From assembly GCF_011008565.1 (NCBI RefSeq), contig NZ_JAAIWK010000009.1, positions 36,965 through 100,964 on the forward strand: a DNA stretch of 64,000 bases, read 5' to 3'. This document shows positions 36,673-46,334 of the stretch, one piece after another. The notes under the pieces were generated by a model. The model saw only the letters and a program-made list of their open reading frames with translations, was not told where the DNA came from and did no database searches. The translations under genes were made by a program, and so were the position numbers. The DNA comes from Heyndrickxia ginsengihumi. Lineage in GTDB: Bacteria > Bacillota > Bacilli > Bacillales > Bacillaceae_C. The number at the start of each line of letters is the position of its first letter. Position 1 is the first letter of the stretch.

Positions 36673-38316
36673 TCAGATTGCACTATGCACATTTGCTGTT
36701 TCCTCGTCCTCAGATTCATTTTCATCACGAACTCTTGGATTCTTTAACCCTGTATTGGCACCAATATAGAAAGGAATTAATGATAATACAGCTACACATA
36801 TTGTATCCCATGGTGCTGGTATTACTCCAATTCCACCTTTAATTCCTAAAAATCCAACGCCTGTGTCCGAGCCTTTAAATGTACCTAAATATGAGAATAC
36901 TAGTAAAAATACAAAGTAGACAAGAAGCCAAATGCTCGATTTAAAATCTTCTTTAATACTTATTTTACCTTTACCAAATTCAGGATCCTTATCGACAAAT
37001 GCAAAATAGAGAATTAATGATGCAATTGTGAGTCCGACTAATAATGAATCAACTGTCCAACCGCTCCAATACGTGATTAATGTAGCTGATATAAACGCAA
37101 GCGGTGCAATAATTGACATACCCGGCAGCCTGAATGGTCGCTCCATGTTCGGCAATTGTTTTCTAAAAGCAATAGCTGATACAGGTCCTACCATATAAGT
37201 TAAAACAGTTGCGGATGTTACAGCTGAAATTAAACCACTCCAAGCTTGAAATTGTCCTGGGAGCGTCCATAAAATTCCTAAAATTAGTGTTACCCACATT
37301 GCTCCACGCGGAACACCTGTTCTTGGATCCACTTTCCTGAAAATTGAATAAAAGTAACCATTTTGTGCCCAAGCAAATATAACACGTGTTGTACCAGAAA
37401 GATAAATATTTCCTGTACCCGCTGGTGAAATGACTGCATCGAATAAAATAAGTCCTGTTAACCATGAAAGCCCGACTGCTGCGGCTAAATTGGCAAATGG
37501 TGAATCGAATTGAAGAGTTGCCCAACCGTGTAATAAATGATCTGCTGGTACGGCACCTAGAAAAGCAATTTGTAATAAAATATAAACAATAAGACCAGCA
37601 CAAACTGCTAAAATGATTGCTAGAGGAACATCCCTTTTTGGATTTTTTGCTTCTCCAGCAAAGTCAATTGCTTGCCTGAAGCCTAGAAAGGCAAAAACAA
37701 TACCTGCATTAGCTACAGCTTGAAATACTCCGGATACTCCCCCTGGAGCAGCATGCCCAACATGAAAATTTCCCGGATGGAAAAACATAAAAAGTGCAAT
37801 AATCGTAACTGTAGGTACAATAAACTTAAAAATTGTAACGATCGTATTGATTTTGCTAAAAATATTAACACTCCAATAATTTAATAAGAAAAAGACGACT
37901 AGTAAACCTATTTGAATAATAAATCCAATTGCTGTCGGCGCTCCAGATTTATCTGTTAATGCCGGCCACCAATATGTAGCATATTGTCGAACAGCTTCTA
38001 CCTCAACACCAGCAGTGCTAGAATATGCGAGCATTGAAATAAATCCAATCATAAAACCGACAACTGACCCATGAGAATAATCTGGGTACTTAACAAATCC
38101 CCCTGCCCTCGGAAGTGCTGCACCGAGCTCTCCATATACTAGCCCAATTAAAATAACAGCGACTGCTCCAATAACCCATGGTAGCCATGCAAGTGAACCA
38201 GCATAGTTTGCACCTCTTAATGATGCATAAAGCCAGCCGGAACCTATAATGGAACCAATGCCGAGCATTGTCAAATCAAGTAGGTTTAATTTCTTCTTGA
38301 ATTTACCCTGTTGCAA
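36673..38316 (-). CDS. APC-family amino acid permease (aspartate-proton symporter-like)
   Basis: 547-residue amino acid-polyamine-organocation family permease with 12-14 membrane segments. The N-terminal substrate loop is GIGSIIGSGWLYASLRGANYAG; YGELGAALPRAGGFVKYPDY and the helix-6-8 region FLGFRQAIDFAGEAKNPKRD follow. The stretch RPFRLPGMSIIAPLAFI and overall length resemble B. subtilis YveA, an aspartate:H+ symporter. ATG start after AGGAGATG. A near-match to the catabolite-responsive consensus lies about 200 bases upstream. Substrate is inferred from resemblance only. Confidence 0.85.
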   Translation of the reverse strand: MQQGKFKKKLNLLDLTMLGIGSIIGSGWLYASLRGANYAGSLAWLPWVIGAVAVILIGLVYGELGAALPRAGGFVKYPDYSHGSVVGFMIGFISMLAYSSTAGVEVEAVRQYATYWWPALTDKSGAPTAIGFIIQIGLLVVFFLLNYWSVNIFSKINTIVTIFKFIVPTVTIIALFMFFHPGNFHVGHAAPGGVSGVFQAVANAGIVFAFLGFRQAIDFAGEAKNPKRDVPLAIILAVCAGLIVYILLQIAFLGAVPADHLLHGWATLQFDSPFANLAAAVGLSWLTGLILFDAVISPAGTGNIYLSGTTRVIFAWAQNGYFYSIFRKVDPRTGVPRGAMWVTLILGILWTLPGQFQAWSGLISAVTSATVLTYMVGPVSAIAFRKQLPNMERPFRLPGMSIIAPLAFISATLITYWSGWTVDSLLVGLTIASLILYFAFVDKDPEFGKGKISIKEDFKSSIWLLVYFVFLLVFSYLGTFKGSDTGVGFLGIKGGIGVIPAPWDTICVAVLSLIPFYIGANTGLKNPRVRDENESEDEETANVHSAI

Positions 38317-38515
38317 GAAACATCATCTCCTAATAATCATAATTTTATTACAATTTTGATTATAATTATAAATTAGTAAAAAATCAATATTATGTATATA
38401 TAAAATCACAAAAATATGTAAGAAATTATCACATATTATATTTTTTTATTATTTTACTATATTTTTATTGCTTAACTTTTTCTTATTTGATAAATTATAT
38501 TAAAGAAAGCAATAA

Positions 38516-38529
38516 TGTAAGCGTTTTAT
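38516..38529 (+). promoter_or_regulatory. Candidate CcpA (cre) site
   Basis: TGTAAGCGTTTTAT fits the consensus TGWAARCGYTWNCW at 13 of 14 positions. It lies between rok and the permease, about 200 bases upstream of the permease start, within AT-rich sequence. Confidence 0.35.
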
Positions 38530-38604
38530 TTAAAAATATTTCGAAATAGTAAAAAAATAAACTCCCTATAATATATAGGAAGCTGCTCAAAAAATATATA
38601 TTTA

Positions 38605-39099
38605 TTAAAGATCAATAGGTTGAAAAAAATATAGTCCACGTTCAGGCTTTTTGATTCTTGAGTCTGCCTTTTCAACAGTTTTCATAAAAGATGTCATATT
38701 TGCAATTTTAAAACCAGTTTCTTTTTCGATCAAGCGTTGTAATTCAGAACCTCTAATTGGTTCATGTTTATCTTGTAATATATGAATCGCGGCTTCCCTC
38801 ATTTTACTTGATTTGCTTCTTCGTGAAGGACGCGATCTTCGCATTTTCTTATCCTTTTGTAAAAATTGATCTAAATCGTTTACTGCTGAAGACGATGAGA
38901 GAGGATTAAAACTTATGTATTCCTTTTGTTGGCTCGTTGATATACTATTATTCGTCAAGTCCAACTGTTTTTCATCTAATTCCCTTAATCTTTTGAAAAT
39001 ATTTTCTCGCTCTTCACGAAATTCTTTTAAAATCCTAATCTCTGCACTCTCTAACTGCTCTAGTCTAATTTTTAACGCAATTCTCTCATCAATTACCAA
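38605..39099 (-). CDS. rok: Rok-type nucleoid-associated repressor
   Basis: 164-residue homologue of Rok. The N-terminal coiled-coil oligomerisation part (about residues 1-48: ALKIRLEQLESAEIRILKEF) is followed by a Ser/Asn linker and a basic stretch (RRSRPSRRSKSSKMREAAI). The C-terminal winged-helix AT-hook-like DNA-binding domain (about 105-164) contains GSELQRLIEKETGFKI and NMTSFMKTVEK. Rok binds AT-rich, often acquired DNA and represses comK and other genes in B. subtilis. This copy is shorter than the 191-residue B. subtilis protein, mostly in the linker. Start at 39099 is assumed from the N-terminal match to Rok. Monocistronic. Confidence 0.85.
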   Translation of the reverse strand: MVIDERIALKIRLEQLESAEIRILKEFREERENIFKRLRELDEKQLDLTNNSISTSQQKEYISFNPLSSSSAVNDLDQFLQKDKKMRRSRPSRRSKSSKMREAAIHILQDKHEPIRGSELQRLIEKETGFKIANMTSFMKTVEKADSRIKKPERGLYFFQPIDL

Positions 39100-39471
39100 A
39101 AGTTATCCCCCTCGCTCTATCATTAATAGATCTATATATAGAATTATTATAATATGATAGCAGACAAATAAAAAGATAAAAAAATTATTTTTTTTTGAAA
39201 ATTATCCTTTTTTGCATAAACATGCATTCCAACCCTATCCACTGCCACTACCCGACTGCTTTGTATGTAGTATATAGCACTACATTTATATTTTTTCATA
39301 TTGATATTTTAAATATAAACATTTGCGATTTTGTCGATGGGAATCGAAAAAACAGTTAATATGTTTTAAAAATTCGAAATATTATTGTTGAATTTGTGAA
39401 CTTTTTTCAGTAGACTATGATATGTAAGCGTCATCAAGCTACTATTATACTTTATTATTGGAGGGATTGCT
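39100..39471. other. Divergent promoter region of rok and the aldehyde dehydrogenase
   Basis: 372 bases, strongly AT-rich and without a gene. It must hold promoters in both directions; boxes could not be assigned with confidence. A cre-like site lies at its right end. Confidence 0.4.
39423..39436 (+). promoter_or_regulatory. Candidate CcpA (cre) site before the aldehyde dehydrogenase
   Basis: TGTAAGCGTCATCA fits TGWAARCGYTWNCW at 13 of 14 positions and lies 35 bases before the start codon, a position suited to repression. Confidence 0.45.
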
Positions 39472-40956
39472 TTGGATCAAATCAGCATTACTGTAAACGA
39501 AAAAGTAGAGAAGTTTTTAAAGGGAACAAAGAAACTTTATATAAACGGAGAATTCGTAGAAAGTCGTTCCGGAAAAACTTTTGACACACCAAACCCTGCT
39601 ACTGGTGAAACTTTAGCTACAGTTTTTGAAGCAGATAAAGAAGATATTGATCTTGCTGTAAAAGCTGCTAGAAAAGCTTTTGATGAAGGTCCATGGTCAA
39701 CTATGACGCCGGCAAGTAGAAGCAGATTAATGTATAAACTAGCTGATTTAATGGAAGAACATCAAGAAGCACTAGCACAGCTTGAAACCCTCGATAATGG
39801 GAAACCAATTCGCGAAACCTCTAATGCAGATATTCCTCTATCGATTGAACATATAAGATATTATGCTGGTTGGACAACAAAAATAACTGGGCAAACCATT
39901 CCTGTAAATGGGCCATATTTTAACTATACACGCCATGAGCCTGTTGGTGTTGTTGGCCAAATTATTCCTTGGAATTTCCCTTTGCTAATGGCAATGTGGA
40001 AAATAGGTGCGGCACTTGCAACAGGATGTACAATTATTTTAAAACCAGCAGAACAAACACCTTTATCTGCACTTTATTTAGCTGAATTAATTGATGAAGC
40101 TGGTTTTCCACCTGGTGTTGTTAATATTGTTCCAGGATTTGGAGAAACTGCTGGTTCTGCATTAGTAGACCACCCGCTTGTTAACAAAATTGCCTTTACT
40201 GGCTCTACTGAAGTTGGCAAAATGATTATGGCGAATGCTGCAAAAGGTCTAAAAAGAGTCACACTTGAACTTGGTGGTAAATCTCCTAATATTATTTTAC
40301 CGGATGCTGATCTTACAAAAGCCATTCCTGGAGCGTTAAATGGAGTTATGTTTAATCAAGGACAAGTTTGTTGCGCTGGCTCTCGTGTTTTCATTCAGAA
40401 AAAACATTTTGATCGTGTTGTTAGTGATATGGCAAGTCATGCAAAAACAATTAAACAAGGCTTCGGACTCAATCAAGATATAGAAATGGGACCACTCGTT
40501 TCTAACGAACAGCAATCAAGAGTATTAAATTATATTGAAAAAGGTATTGAAGAAGGTGCAGAAGTGGTTGCGGGAGGTAAAAAGTCCCGTGAAAGCGGCT
40601 ATTTTGTTGAACCTACAATTTTTGCAGATGTTAGTGATAATATGACAATTGCGAAAGAAGAAATTTTTGGTCCTGTAATTGCTGCTTTACCATATGAAGA
40701 TTTAGATGAAGTAATTGCAAGAGCAAATGCTAGTGAATACGGACTAGCTGCAGGCCTTTGGACAGAAAATGTAGCCAATGCCCACTATATTGCAAATCGT
40801 CTTCGTGCAGGTACAGTATGGATCAACTGTTATAATGTGTTTGATGCAGCTTCGCCATTTGGCGGATATAAGCAATCTGGTATTGGTCGTGAAATGGGAT
40901 CATATGCATTAAATAATTATACAGAAGTAAAAAGTGTTTGGGTTGCTACGCATTAA
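39472..40956 (+). CDS. dhaS: NAD(P)+-dependent aldehyde dehydrogenase (DhaS-like)
   Basis: 494-residue class I/II aldehyde dehydrogenase. Cofactor site IIPWNFPLLMAMWKI and ILKPAEQTP, GFTS-type turn FTGSTEVGK, catalytic Glu in VTLELGGKSPN (about 266) and catalytic Cys in NQGQVCCAGSR (about 300). Length and sequence style match B. subtilis DhaS, but betaine aldehyde and other ALDHs are close. TTG start 8 bases after GGAGGG. Followed by a family-B repeat rather than a compact terminator. Confidence 0.85.
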   Translation: MDQISITVNEKVEKFLKGTKKLYINGEFVESRSGKTFDTPNPATGETLATVFEADKEDIDLAVKAARKAFDEGPWSTMTPASRSRLMYKLADLMEEHQEALAQLETLDNGKPIRETSNADIPLSIEHIRYYAGWTTKITGQTIPVNGPYFNYTRHEPVGVVGQIIPWNFPLLMAMWKIGAALATGCTIILKPAEQTPLSALYLAELIDEAGFPPGVVNIVPGFGETAGSALVDHPLVNKIAFTGSTEVGKMIMANAAKGLKRVTLELGGKSPNIILPDADLTKAIPGALNGVMFNQGQVCCAGSRVFIQKKHFDRVVSDMASHAKTIKQGFGLNQDIEMGPLVSNEQQSRVLNYIEKGIEEGAEVVAGGKKSRESGYFVEPTIFADVSDNMTIAKEEIFGPVIAALPYEDLDEVIARANASEYGLAAGLWTENVANAHYIANRLRAGTVWINCYNVFDAASPFGGYKQSGIGREMGSYALNNYTEVKSVWVATH

Positions 40957-41026
40957 TTAAGTAGCTTCCCTTATTTCCCAACATGTGTTGCTTTGCCATT
41001 AACTGTTGTTTTTAGTTTTCTTGCTT

Positions 41027-41224
41027 GAGGCTGGGAAAAACTCAAAAGTGGTTAGTGAAAGACGAACATTGTACAAATCAGCTTCGGAAATTACGTATAG
41101 ACATAGGTGGGATCCTGCAGTGCATTAGCATGAGAAGGGCTCATCAGCCTCCGTATATTTCCGGAACGGGGATTAAAGGCAATATTCGAGTTTTCTTTTG
41201 TTAATATCCTTTTGTCTCAGCCTC
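41027..41224. repeat. Inverted-terminus repeat element, family B copy 2
   Basis: 198-base element with ends GAGGCTGGGAAAAA and TTTTGTCTCAGCCTC that are nearly complementary. Its left half (AAAGTGGTTAGTGAAAGACG, CATTGTACAAATCAGCTTCG) matches the reverse complement of the element at 30192. Its right half contains GAGAAGGGCTCATCAGCCTC and TTTCCGGAACGGGGATT, which look like pieces of the 114-bp repeat, as if one element sits inside the other. Confidence 0.7.
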
Positions 41225-41242
41225 TTTTAATGATTTCATAAA

Positions 41243-41277
41243 TAAAAAACATCGGCGATATGCCGATGCTTTTTATA
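41243..41277 (-). terminator. Terminator of odhAB
   Basis: Arms AAAAAACATCGGC/GCCGATGCTTTTT around GATAT, beyond the odhB stop. Symmetric. Confidence 0.9.
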
Positions 41278-41295
41278 TTATTTCATTAGAAACTA

Positions 41296-42534
41296 TTAGC
41301 TTTCTAATAATAAGTCTTCAGGATTTTCAATTAAATCTTTCACTGTTTTTAGAAATCCTACTGCATCTTTTCCATCAATTACTCTATGATCATATGATAA
41401 AGCTACATACATCATTGGACGAATTTCAATTCGTTCATCATCAACCGCTATTGGTCTTTTCTTGATTGAATGCATACCAAGAATACCAACTTGTGAGCCG
41501 TTAATAATCGGTGTTGAGAATAGAGAACCAAATACACCGCCATTTGTAATTGTAAACGTACCACCTTGTAAATCGCTCAATGCTAGTTTTTTATCACGTG
41601 CTTTAACTGCGAGTTCAGCAATGTCGCTTTCAATTTCTGCAAAGTTCTTTCTATCACAGTCGCGAACAACAGGTACTACTAATCCATCCTCTGTTGAAAC
41701 AGCCACACCAATATCATAGAATTTTTTCAATAGAAGTTCATTTCCTTGAATTTCCGCATTTACATAAGGATATTTTTTCAATCCAGCAACAACGGCTTTA
41801 GTAAAGAATGACATAAATCCAAGACGAACATCATGGTCTTTTACAAATTGATCTTTTTTACGTTTTCTAAGGTTCATAACCGCAGTCATGTCAATTTCAT
41901 TAAATGTCGTTAACATAGCTGTTGTTTGAGTTACTTCTACAAGTCTCTTAGCGATTGTTTGACGTTTACGTGACATTGGAATTCTTTCAACTGGTTTTCC
42001 GCTTTCTGCTGCTGTTGAAGCTACAGGAGCTTTTGCTTTTGATGGTGCTGGTGCTTGTTGTTTAGGTTGATTTTCAAAATGTTCAACATCCTGTTTACGA
42101 ACTCGTCCTAACGGATCGACAGTCGGTACTTGAGATAAATCAATTCCTTTTTCACGAGCAAGTTTTCGAGCAGCAGGTGACGCAATCGGTCTATCTTTCT
42201 TATCTCCTTCAGAGATTGTTTCTTGTGGTTGCACAGGTGCTTTTGCTTCCTGTGTTTCACTTGGGGCTTCATTTTTTTCTTGCTGGGCGCTGGAAGATCC
42301 ACCTTCTCCAACAACAGCAATAACATCACCAACTTGTACAGTATCTCCCTCTTCAAACTTAAATTCTTGGATAACGCCTTCTTCTTCAGAAATCACTTCA
42401 ACATTTACTTTATCTGTTTCTAACTCAACAATATATTCCCCTTTTGCTATATGATCTCCTGGTTGTTTTAACCACTGAGCAATCGTTCCTTCTGTTATTG
42501 ATTCCGCCAATTCTGGTACTTTAATTTCAGCCAC
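41296..42534 (-). CDS. odhB: Dihydrolipoyllysine succinyltransferase, E2 of 2-oxoglutarate dehydrogenase
   Basis: 412-residue E2 core of the 2-oxoglutarate dehydrogenase complex, transferring succinyl groups to CoA in the TCA cycle. Lipoyl domain (1-80) with the modified Lys42 in [13 protein letters not shown] Gln/Pro/Ala-rich linker follows, then the E3-binding domain (about 115-150, [15 protein letters not shown]), and the catalytic domain (about 185-412) ending with the active-site [15 protein letters not shown] start after GGGAGGAC. 107 bases downstream of odhA in the same operon; E3 (pdhD) is encoded elsewhere, as usual in bacilli. Confidence 0.95.
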   Translation of the reverse strand: MAEIKVPELAESITEGTIAQWLKQPGDHIAKGEYIVELETDKVNVEVISEEEGVIQEFKFEEGDTVQVGDVIAVVGEGGSSSAQQEKNEAPSETQEAKAPVQPQETISEGDKKDRPIASPAARKLAREKGIDLSQVPTVDPLGRVRKQDVEHFENQPKQQAPAPSKAKAPVASTAAESGKPVERIPMSRKRQTIAKRLVEVTQTTAMLTTFNEIDMTAVMNLRKRKKDQFVKDHDVRLGFMSFFTKAVVAGLKKYPYVNAEIQGNELLLKKFYDIGVAVSTEDGLVVPVVRDCDRKNFAEIESDIAELAVKARDKKLALSDLQGGTFTITNGGVFGSLFSTPIINGSQVGILGMHSIKKRPIAVDDERIEIRPMMYVALSYDHRVIDGKDAVGFLKTVKDLIENPEDLLLES

Positions 42535-42641
42535 AACGATGTCCTCCCTGTCCTATTGATTCATATTTTTCTATATTGATTAAATACATGCCATTTGATA
42601 ACAATTATTCGTTAAAGCAGAGTTTTCTCTGCTCTAACGAA

Positions 42642-45491
42642 CTACATTTTTAAAATGGTTTGTACTAAAGCCTCTGTTAAAATTCTATTTTGTTCAAATT
42701 TATGAACAACTGGATCCCCTTCAGATGGGCTTGAGCGTCTTGGTCTACCAACATATTTTACTTCAGCCCCTTTAGGTGCTAACTTGCGTAAATATGGGGC
42801 AACAAATGTCCAAGAAGCCATATTTTTAGGTTCTTCTTGTAGCCATACGATTTCTTTTAAATTTGAATATCTTGCAAAGATTGCTTGAACCTTCTCTTCT
42901 GGGAATGGATAAACTTGTTCCAATCTCAAAATATGCAACCAACTTAAATCATTGTACTCTTTCAATTTTTCTTCTAAGTCAATCGCAACCTTACCACTAC
43001 ATAAAATAATTCTTTCAACCCTGTCCTGTTGTTCCCCAAGTCCAGGTTGTTCAAGAACCGTATTGAATTTTCCATTCGTCAAAGCTGATGCATCAACAGA
43101 TGCAAGCGGATGACGCAATAAGCTTTTCGGCGTCATTAATACTAACGGACGAACTTCTTCTTTACTTAAAAATTGCGCTTGTCTTCTTAAAATGTGGAAG
43201 TATTGTCCAGCAGTTGACAGATTTGCCACTGTCCAGTTATTTTCAGCCGCAAGTTGCAAGAAACGTTCCATTCTCGCACTTGAATGTTCAGGGCCCTGTC
43301 CCTCATAGCCATGTGGCAGTAACATTACAAGTCCAGATTTTTGTCCCCATTTTGCTCTACCAGAAGAGATAAACTGATCAAACATAACTTGAGCCATATT
43401 CGCAAAGTCCCCGAATTGTGCCTCCCATATTACCAATGTTTCCGGAGAAAATACATTGTAACCATATTCATAGCCGACAACACCTGCTTCAGTCAGTGGA
43501 CTATTATAGATCGCAAACGATGCATGAACATCTGATAGATGATGATGAGGGATATATTCAGCACCTGTTTGATCATCATGCAGAACTAGATTACGTTGTG
43601 CAAAAGTACCACGTTGTGTATCTTGCCCTGTAAAACGGATTGGTGTTCCATCTTTAAGGATTGAAGCAAAAGCTAATGCTTCTGCATGTGCCCAATCGAT
43701 TTTTCCTTCACCATCAAAAACTCGTTCTCTTCTTCGCAAAATTCTTTCCAATTTTTTAAATACATGAAACTCATTTGGCCATTGAAGCAACTCAGAGTTA
43801 AGGAGCTTTAATTCGTTTTCAGCGACAGCTGTTTGATAACGCTCAAAACCTTTTACAACAATTTCAGGCGGTGTCATTTTCGTATCTGGATGTTCTTCTG
43901 CACTCGGAACTTTATCATAAGCTGCCTGTAATTGGTTTTGTACTTCCTTGTCTAAGTTTTGTACTTCTTCTTGCGGCAAGAGACCTTCGTTTGCTAATTT
44001 TTCCCCGTAAATAACACGTACTGTTGGATGTTGATGCACTAGTTTATACATCATTGGATTTGTAGTCATCGGCTCATCCATTTCATTGTGACCAAAACGG
44101 CGATAACCTACTAAGTCAATGACAATGTCTTTCTTGAATTTTTCGCGATATTCATAGGCGAAAAGTGCTGTTTGAACACATGCCTCAGGATCATCAGCAT
44201 TTACATGAATAACAGGGACCTCATAACCTTTCGCTGGGTCAGATGCATATTTTGTTGAACGGGAATCATATGTTTCCGTCGTGAAACCGATATTATTATT
44301 TGCAATAATATGAATAGTTCCGCCGGTTTCATATCCATTTAATCTACTCATGTTTAATGTTTCAGCGACAATCCCTTGACCAGCAAAAGCTGCATCTCCA
44401 TGAACAAGAATCGCAAATGAACGAGAAGGGTCATGTGCTGGATAACCACTTGTTGAGCGATCATCTTGAGCTGCCCTTGTATATCCTTCAACAACTGGAT
44501 TTGCAACTTCCAAGTGACTTGGGTTATTCGCTAAAACAATACGAGCACTCATTGGACTGCCATTTTTTTCTTTACGGTCCGCACCTAAGTGATATTTCAC
44601 ATCCCCTGTCCAACCGTAAGTAATGCCAATAGAACCTTCAGATGGAATTAAATCTGCGCTTGATGCATGTTTAAATTCAGCAAAAATTAACTCGTAAGGC
44701 TTTTCAAGAATATGTGCCAAAACGTTTAAACGGCCACGGTGAGCCATCCCGATATTAACTGTTTTTACGCCTGATTTTACTGAAGCAATGATCATTTGTT
44801 CTAATGTTGGAACTAGAGCATCTAAACCTTCAATGGAAAATCTTTTTTGTCCAACAAAAGTTCTATGAATAAATTTTTCAAATCCTTCAACTTGTGTAAG
44901 ACGGCGCAAAATATTCTTCTTTTGTTCTGCTGTTAGCTCAACGTAAAATTCTCCAGACTCAATCTTTCTTTGAATCCAATGTTTCTCTTCAAGATCATGA
45001 ATGTGATCAAATTCAAAAGCAACTTTTTTCGTATACACTTCTTTTAAATACTCAATCGCGTCATATCCATTTTTCACTTTTGAAGGAGCATCAGGGCAAA
45101 TAAACGAAGCTGGAACCGACTTTAAATCTTCAACAGTCAAGTCAAACTCATTTAATTGCATTTGTCTAATTTCCTTATTCGCCTCGTGAAGTGGATTAAT
45201 GTCTGCAGCTAAGTGTCCAAATGTTCGAATATTATCAGCTAGTTTTACTGCTGCAACAATTTTACTGAATAAATTTGGGTTAGTCGGTAATTGGAATGAA
45301 ATATCTGCCTGACCATGTGTTGTCTTACCTGTCTCAGGTAATATCGGAGCACCCCATTGTATAAAAAGTTCTTTCATCTCCTCAGCAACACTATCAGGAT
45401 TTTCTAAATACTGTTCATACATTTCCATTACGTATCCTAGATTTGGTCCAGAAAAACTTTCCCAAAATCCCTTTGGTGTTTGTTCTGTCAT
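42642..45491 (-). CDS. odhA: 2-oxoglutarate dehydrogenase E1 component
   Basis: 949-residue thiamine-diphosphate-dependent E1, decarboxylating 2-oxoglutarate and succinylating the OdhB lipoyl arm. N-terminal [23 protein letters not shown] and metal region with [17 protein letters not shown], then [15 protein letters not shown] and NNNIGFTT; C-terminal transketolase-like domain with [20 protein letters not shown], and [23 protein letters not shown] start behind GGAGG. First gene of odhAB. A weaker cre-like site lies about 110 bases upstream, consistent with the carbon catabolite control known for this operon. Confidence 0.95.
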   Translation of the reverse strand: MTEQTPKGFWESFSGPNLGYVMEMYEQYLENPDSVAEEMKELFIQWGAPILPETGKTTHGQADISFQLPTNPNLFSKIVAAVKLADNIRTFGHLAADINPLHEANKEIRQMQLNEFDLTVEDLKSVPASFICPDAPSKVKNGYDAIEYLKEVYTKKVAFEFDHIHDLEEKHWIQRKIESGEFYVELTAEQKKNILRRLTQVEGFEKFIHRTFVGQKRFSIEGLDALVPTLEQMIIASVKSGVKTVNIGMAHRGRLNVLAHILEKPYELIFAEFKHASSADLIPSEGSIGITYGWTGDVKYHLGADRKEKNGSPMSARIVLANNPSHLEVANPVVEGYTRAAQDDRSTSGYPAHDPSRSFAILVHGDAAFAGQGIVAETLNMSRLNGYETGGTIHIIANNNIGFTTETYDSRSTKYASDPAKGYEVPVIHVNADDPEACVQTALFAYEYREKFKKDIVIDLVGYRRFGHNEMDEPMTTNPMMYKLVHQHPTVRVIYGEKLANEGLLPQEEVQNLDKEVQNQLQAAYDKVPSAEEHPDTKMTPPEIVVKGFERYQTAVAENELKLLNSELLQWPNEFHVFKKLERILRRRERVFDGEGKIDWAHAEALAFASILKDGTPIRFTGQDTQRGTFAQRNLVLHDDQTGAEYIPHHHLSDVHASFAIYNSPLTEAGVVGYEYGYNVFSPETLVIWEAQFGDFANMAQVMFDQFISSGRAKWGQKSGLVMLLPHGYEGQGPEHSSARMERFLQLAAENNWTVANLSTAGQYFHILRRQAQFLSKEEVRPLVLMTPKSLLRHPLASVDASALTNGKFNTVLEQPGLGEQQDRVERIILCSGKVAIDLEEKLKEYNDLSWLHILRLEQVYPFPEEKVQAIFARYSNLKEIVWLQEEPKNMASWTFVAPYLRKLAPKGAEVKYVGRPRRSSPSEGDPVVHKFEQNRILTEALVQTILKM

Positions 45492-45598
45492 TTTGAAAAA
45501 CCTCCAGCACTTAAGCCTATTAATTTTCCATGATCCAATACAGTTTTAAATAGAAAAGGAAAATTGTAAATTATGTAATGATAAAGAATTTTTATAAG

Positions 45599-45612
45599 CT
45601 ATAACGCTTACA
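45599..45612 (-). promoter_or_regulatory. Weak cre-like site upstream of odhA
   Basis: On the minus strand TGTAAGCGTTATAG fits the cre consensus at 12 of 14 positions; a TTTACA box lies shortly before it. The rest of 45492-45866 holds no gene and is AT-rich promoter sequence for odhA and the Hsp20-like gene. Confidence 0.3.
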
Positions 45613-45866
45613 AACACATTTTATCACTGTAAAGTGAATAGTTAAAGTTAAAAAGCACAATTTTTTAAAAAATAGATGAGCACTTATTCACTCATCTTAA
45701 GGTTGGAAATTGATAAAATTTTCTGCTTGAATACCCTTTCTAATTTATTTTGAATATTCTGTCTCTAAAACTCGCTATTATTTTTCATATTTAACACATT
45801 TCTTCTTTGAAACATAAGATATTTTATAATCTTTTTCCCTTTTTTAATGAAAGGAGCACATCCATC

Positions 45867-46334
45867 ATGTTTCCATGGAATATGTTTCCGTTTAAACAAG
45901 ATATGAGTCAATTATTGCAAAACATGGATGTCCCAAATTTATCTAAATACATGAACCAAGCTTTTTCCCAAGCTATGCCTGATAATTGGCAAGAAATGTT
46001 TAACCAAAACGGTGCATCAGATCAAGACAATGCTTCATCAGCCTCATCAGTAAACGAGAAAAAGGTTAAAATAAATATATTTGAAACATTAGATTTTATT
46101 TTTATTCAATTAACAGTAGAACAAAAAGAATGGCTTGAAAGAGTTAAAATTTTCCATACCTCTCATCAAGCCATTTTAGAAAATATTCCTGAAGCTGGTG
46201 ACAAACAAACGATTGCCTTACCAGCTCTTGTTAAAAGAAAAGGAACGACCGCACAATACCGTAATGGCATTCTAGAGATCCGTTTAATTAAAAATAAAGA
46301 GACACAATTAACCGAAATAAATATTTTATACTAA
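45867..46334 (+). CDS. Hsp20/alpha-crystallin-like protein, possibly spore-coat associated
   Basis: 155-residue protein. The start at 45867 (MFPWNMFPF) follows AAGGAGC; an in-frame upstream ATG has no site. A Met/Gln/Asn-rich N-terminal region (about 1-70) is followed by beta-strand-rich sequence (KVKINIFETLDFIFIQLTV, QTIALPALVKRKG, AQYRNGILEIRLIK) ending with the alpha-crystallin-type GILEIRL motif. Small heat-shock relatives CotP and GerT of B. subtilis act in the spore coat, but the assignment is weak. It converges on the kinase gene, overlapping its stop by four bases. Confidence 0.6.
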   Translation: MFPWNMFPFKQDMSQLLQNMDVPNLSKYMNQAFSQAMPDNWQEMFNQNGASDQDNASSASSVNEKKVKINIFETLDFIFIQLTVEQKEWLERVKIFHTSHQAILENIPEAGDKQTIALPALVKRKGTTAQYRNGILEIRLIKNKETQLTEINILY

